NCBI GenBank assembly: GCA_043782365.1 | Contig: JAYWAO010000056.1 | Location: 1 to 19,007 of the forward strand | DNA: 19,007 bases | Direction of reading: 5' to 3' | Source: CAIWCD01 sp043782365 | Lineage (GTDB): Bacteria > Myxococcota > Myxococcia > Myxococcales > 40CM-4-68-19 | Shown: positions 17,001 to 19,007 of the stretch, piece after piece | Position numbering within the stretch: the first letter of the stretch is position 1 | Layout: every line of letters starts with the position of its first letter | Notes under the pieces: model-generated | The model's database searches: none | Seen by the model: only the letters and a program-made list of their open reading frames with translations | Told to the model about the DNA's origin: nothing | Program-made: the position numbers and the translations under genes

Positions 17001-18816
17001 CGCCGAGTTCGCCTTCGGTGCCGACTTCGCGGGCGACGCGGGTGACTTCCGAGGCGAACGAGCTCAGCTGGTCGACCATGATGTTGATCGTGTTCTTTAG
17101 TTCGAGGACCTCACCTTTGCCGTCGAGGGTGATCTTTTTTGTGAGGTCGCCCTTCGCGACGGCAGTCGTCACGTCGGCGATGTTCCGGACCTGCGAGGTC
17201 AGGTTGCCGGCCATCGAGTTGACGTTGTCGGTCAAGTCCTTCCACGTGCCGGCCACTCCTTTGACCTTCGCCTGGCCGCCAAGCTCGCCTTCCGTTCCGA
17301 CCTCGCGGGCCACGCGCGTCACTTCCGAGGCGAAGGAAGAGAGCTGGTCGACCATGGTGTTGATCGTGTTCTTTAGCTCGAGGAACTCCCCTTTGACGTT
17401 GACGGTGATTTTCTTCGTCAGGTCGCCCTTGGCTACGGCCGTCGTCACGTCGGCGATGTTCCGGACCTGCGAGGTCAGGTTGCCGGCCATCGAGTTGACG
17501 TTGTCGGTCAAGTCCTTCCACGTGCCGGCGACTCCTTTGACCTTCGCCTGGCCGCCAAGCTCGCCTTCGGTGCCGACTTCGCGGGCGACGCGGGTGACTT
17601 CCGAGGCGAACGAGCTCAGCTGGTCGACCATGGTGTTGACCGTGCTCTTCAACGTGAGGAACTCACCGTTGACGTCGACGGCGATCTTCTTCGTGAGGTC
17701 GCCCTTGGCGACGGCCGTCGTCACATCGGCGATGTTGCGGACCTGCAAGGTCAGGTTGCCGGCCAGGGCGTTGACGTTGTCCGTCAAGTCCTTCCAAGTG
17801 CCGGCCACACCCTTCACCTGCGCCTGGCCGCCAAGCTTTCCTTCCGTTCCGACTTCGCGGGCCACGCGTGTCACTTCCGAGGCGAAGGAAGAGAGCTGGT
17901 CGACCATGGTGTTGATTGTGTTCTTGAGGGCCAGGAACTCGCCTTTGACATCGACCGTAATCTTGCGCGAAAGGTCGCCCTTCGCGATCGCGGTCGTCAC
18001 ATCGGCGATGTTTCGCACCTGCGAGGTCAGGTTGCCGGCCATCGAGTTGACGTTATCGGTCAGGTTCTTCCAAGTGCCGGCCACCCCCTTCACCTTCGCC
18101 TGGCCGCCGAGCTTGCCTTCCGTTCCGACTTCGCGGGCGACGCGAGTCACTTCCGAGGCGAACGACGAGAGCTGGTCGACCATGGTGTTTACGATCTTGG
18201 CGATACGCAAGAATTCGCCTTTGACCGGGTGCCCGTCAATGGTGAGGGCCATGCTCTGGGACAGGTCACCCTTCGCGACGGCGCCGATGACACGCGCGAC
18301 TTCGTTGGTCGGCTGCACAAGATCGCCGATCAGGGAGTTCACCGAGGTCACGCAGCTCTTCCAGCCGCCGCCCACGTAGCCGATCGAGGCGCGCTGGGTG
18401 ATCTTGCCTTCCTTGCCGACGACCTTGGAGATGCGCAAGAATTCCACGGTCATCTGGCTGTTTAAATCGACGATGTCGTTGAGGTTCTCGGCGATGGCGC
18501 GCGCACTCCCCTTGCGGTCCATGGGCATATGCACGGAAAAGTTCCCTTTCTTGATGGCGAGAAGGGTGTGATTGATGTGGATGAAGTCTTCCCGCATCCG
18601 CTGGTTCTGTTCGAGCAGGTCGTTGATCGAGTCCGCAACCTTTCCCGGTAGACCGGTTCGGTCCACGGGCATATGTGCTCCCAGGCCACCCTTCTTGTGC
18701 TTCACCATCGCGGTCAGGATCTCGGAGAGGTCGAGGCGCTCGGATGCGGACGGGCCTGTTCCGTTGGCCTTGTGACCTTTGCCCTTTTTTCCGGCGGGCG
18801 AGGTGGCGGTGGTCAT
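14014..18816 (-). CDS. Soluble multi-HAMP hybrid histidine kinase with three receivers (Nik1/Os-1-like)
   Basis: A 1600-residue hybrid kinase without a membrane helix, so probably cytoplasmic. Order: HAMP-like N-terminus (about 35-209), five tandem 92-residue HAMP-type repeats (210-669), GAF domain (about 700-845), coiled coil (850-920), HisKA with H931 in MSHELRTPLNS, HATPase_c (about 1035-1155; VSDTGIGIP and GGTGLGLTIS), then receivers with acceptors D1263, D1385 and D1532. No HPt domain is present. The repeat (GTEGKLGGQA...VAGTWKDLTDNVN) closely resembles that of fungal group III kinases, which sense osmotic stress. ATG at 18816 has GAGGAG 8 bases upstream. It is the first gene of the operon; the stop overlaps the next ATG. 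The signal is unknown. Confidence 0.95.
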   Translation of the reverse strand: MTTATSPAGKKGKGHKANGTGPSASERLDLSEILTAMVKHKKGGLGAHMPVDRTGLPGKVADSINDLLEQNQRMREDFIHINHTLLAIKKGNFSVHMPMDRKGSARAIAENLNDIVDLNSQMTVEFLRISKVVGKEGKITQRASIGYVGGGWKSCVTSVNSLIGDLVQPTNEVARVIGAVAKGDLSQSMALTIDGHPVKGEFLRIAKIVNTMVDQLSSFASEVTRVAREVGTEGKLGGQAKVKGVAGTWKNLTDNVNSMAGNLTSQVRNIADVTTAIAKGDLSRKITVDVKGEFLALKNTINTMVDQLSSFASEVTRVAREVGTEGKLGGQAQVKGVAGTWKDLTDNVNALAGNLTLQVRNIADVTTAVAKGDLTKKIAVDVNGEFLTLKSTVNTMVDQLSSFASEVTRVAREVGTEGELGGQAKVKGVAGTWKDLTDNVNSMAGNLTSQVRNIADVTTAVAKGDLTKKITVNVKGEFLELKNTINTMVDQLSSFASEVTRVAREVGTEGELGGQAKVKGVAGTWKDLTDNVNSMAGNLTSQVRNIADVTTAVAKGDLTKKITLDGKGEVLELKNTINIMVDQLSSFASEVTRVAREVGTEGELGGQAKVKGAAGTWKDLTDNVNQLAANLTTQVRAIAEVATAVTKGDLTRSIDVQAQGEVAALKDNINEMIRNLKDTTHKNTEQDWLKTNLAKFTRILQGQRDLETVIKLILSELSPLVSVQYGAFYLMQAGDVGGARPTLRLLGSYGYKEHKTPQQSFSLGESLLGQCAVDKKRIILTVPSDYINISSALGSAIPKNVAIFPVLFEGQVKAIIELASFDSFSDTHLVFMEQLTESIGIVLNTITANMRTEDLLKQSQSLTTNLQTQQVELKESNEALEDKAHLLSKQKDEIEAKNQEVELAKKSLEEKADQLALTSKYKSQFLANMSHELRTPLNSLLILAKLLYQNQEGNLTDKQIEFAKTVHSSGSDLLALINEILDMSKIESGMITVEIGDLDFNALRDYVDRNFRQVALDRGLEFHITLADGLPKSILTDAKRFQQVLKNLLSNAFKFTERGSVTLNIGLAPKGRVYENPILQSSETVFAFSVSDTGIGIPADKRKIIFEAFQQADMTTSRKYGGTGLGLTISREIAKLLGGEIHVEGGSLSGSVFTLFLPESYVPVTQLSPSKELRPESISQLRSASISPVTRIERVSAVQEMPDDRESISPGDKVLLIVEDDSHFARIILETAREVGFKGLVAERGDRALELAQKVRPDGIMLDIRLPDMNGWRVLDLLKHDPTTRHIPVHVVSVEGDEARPAHMGALACLEKPVTKEALSRALTSIKDFIDRKVKKLLIVEDNDVQRNAMVAFVGGGDIGVTAVATGAEALEALRSEKYDCMVLDLGLSDMTGFTLLEELHKDVSLRQLPVIVYTGKELSPKQEARLKKLAKSIIIKDAQSPDRLLEETSMYLHRPETILADDKRSIIEKMRLEDPALANKTVLIVDDDMRNIFALTSLLEQHKVNILNSESGKGAIKILQSTSGIDVVLMDVMMPDMDGYETMQAIRKIPKFQHLPIVALTAKAMKGDREKCLEAGASDYITKPVDIPQLLSMLRVWSK
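16810..18189 (-). repeat. Five tandem 276-bp repeats encoding HAMP-type units
   Basis: The codon for the first residue of each unit (Asn of NTMVDQ or NIMVDQ) begins at 18189, 17913, 17637, 17361 and 17085, an exact 276-base period that keeps the frame. Copies differ at scattered sites, and the fifth, nearest the GAF domain, is the most diverged. Copies three and four share an 89-base perfectly identical tract (17441-17529 and 17165-17253), which points to recent duplication or gene conversion. Confidence 0.95.
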
Positions 18817-18904
18817 GCTCTTATCTCCTCGAGTTCTTGGAAGCGTCGGCGAGTGGCCGGTCGCTGTTCTTGATCTGACAGTCCACTCTGCGGATGTCCA
18901 CCTC

Positions 18905-18931
18905 TAGCACCAATGCCGATCAGTTAGCACC
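18905..18931. promoter_or_regulatory. Direct repeats upstream of the hybrid kinase operon
   Basis: TAGCACC occurs at 18905-18911 and 18925-18931, 20 bases apart start to start, so the copies lie on the same face of the helix. They sit about 90-115 bases before the kinase ATG and could be an activator site. No clear -35/-10 pair was found between them and the gene. Confidence 0.3.
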
Positions 18932-18952
18932 GGGGTTGGGGTCGCACTCAGG

Positions 18953-18999
18953 AGCCCCGGCAAATGCCGGGGCTAGAAAAACGGTCGCCCCTACGGGGC
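18953..18999. repeat. REP-like double hairpin
   Basis: A 9-bp perfect stem AGCCCCGGC (18953-18961) / GCCGGGGCT (18966-18974) with loop AAAT is followed 12 bases later by a second hairpin GCCCC-TAC-GGGGC (18987-18999). The A-run AGAAAAAC lies between them. Two GC-rich hairpins with a short spacer at the edge of an operon is the usual look of a repetitive extragenic palindrome. The first could also be an intrinsic terminator for a minus-strand gene to its right. Confidence 0.5.
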
Positions 19000-19007
19000 T
19001 GCCTCCT

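Noticed and set aside
16810..18189. Regular repeats as a possible CRISPR array.
   Set aside because: Units are 276 bp, contiguous and in frame, with no spacers.
16721..18379. A 552-codon plus-strand frame with regular repeats opposite the kinase.
   Set aside because: Its repeats only mirror the 276-bp HAMP repeats.

Overview
The window looks like chromosomal DNA from a member of the Myxococcota (deltaproteobacterial myxobacteria). It is very GC-rich with strong third-position GC. One protein carries a MYXO-CTERM-type sorting tail, and another has the N-terminal CxxC...CxxC zinc ribbon followed by a proline/alanine-rich linker that is common in this phylum. The recA promoter holds a dyad that matches most of the Myxococcus LexA-box consensus as I remember it. 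These are inferences from sequence; no database search was possible.

Left part (1-7387): a minus-strand cluster reads zinc-ribbon/TPR membrane protein, gatC, gatA, gatB (gatB runs off the left edge). The gat genes encode the tRNA-dependent amidotransferase that makes Gln-tRNA(Gln) and/or Asn-tRNA(Asn). A 200-bp divergent promoter region separates this cluster from ftsK on the plus strand, the DNA translocase of cell division.

Middle (7446-12394): mostly minus-strand housekeeping genes. These are a TerB-like/LETM1-like protein, recA with a probable SOS operator, and two adjacent secreted FKBP-type prolyl isomerases. One isomerase has a single domain and a MYXO-CTERM tail; the other has two domains. 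A strong bidirectional terminator lies between the FKBP genes and a tiny plus-strand ORF.

Right part (12395-19007): a decayed 560-bp stretch, then a minus-strand two-component operon read from right to left. It contains a 1600-residue soluble hybrid kinase with five 92-residue HAMP-type repeats (the architecture of fungal Nik1/Os-1 kinases) and three receivers, a REC-PAS protein whose kinase part is cut off inside the dimerisation domain, and a frameshifted remnant of a second REC. The junctions HK/REC and REC/REC-remnant are almost the same sequence, so the 3' end appears to have been reshaped by duplication and deletion. A REP-like double hairpin sits at the right edge.

No rRNA, convincing tRNA, CRISPR array, transposase or phage gene was seen. 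The most interesting items are the remodelled multi-HAMP kinase operon, the recA SOS operator, the surface-sorted FKBP and its duplicated neighbour, the TMxFG repeat in the zinc-ribbon protein, and the LETM1/TerB gene with no good canonical start.
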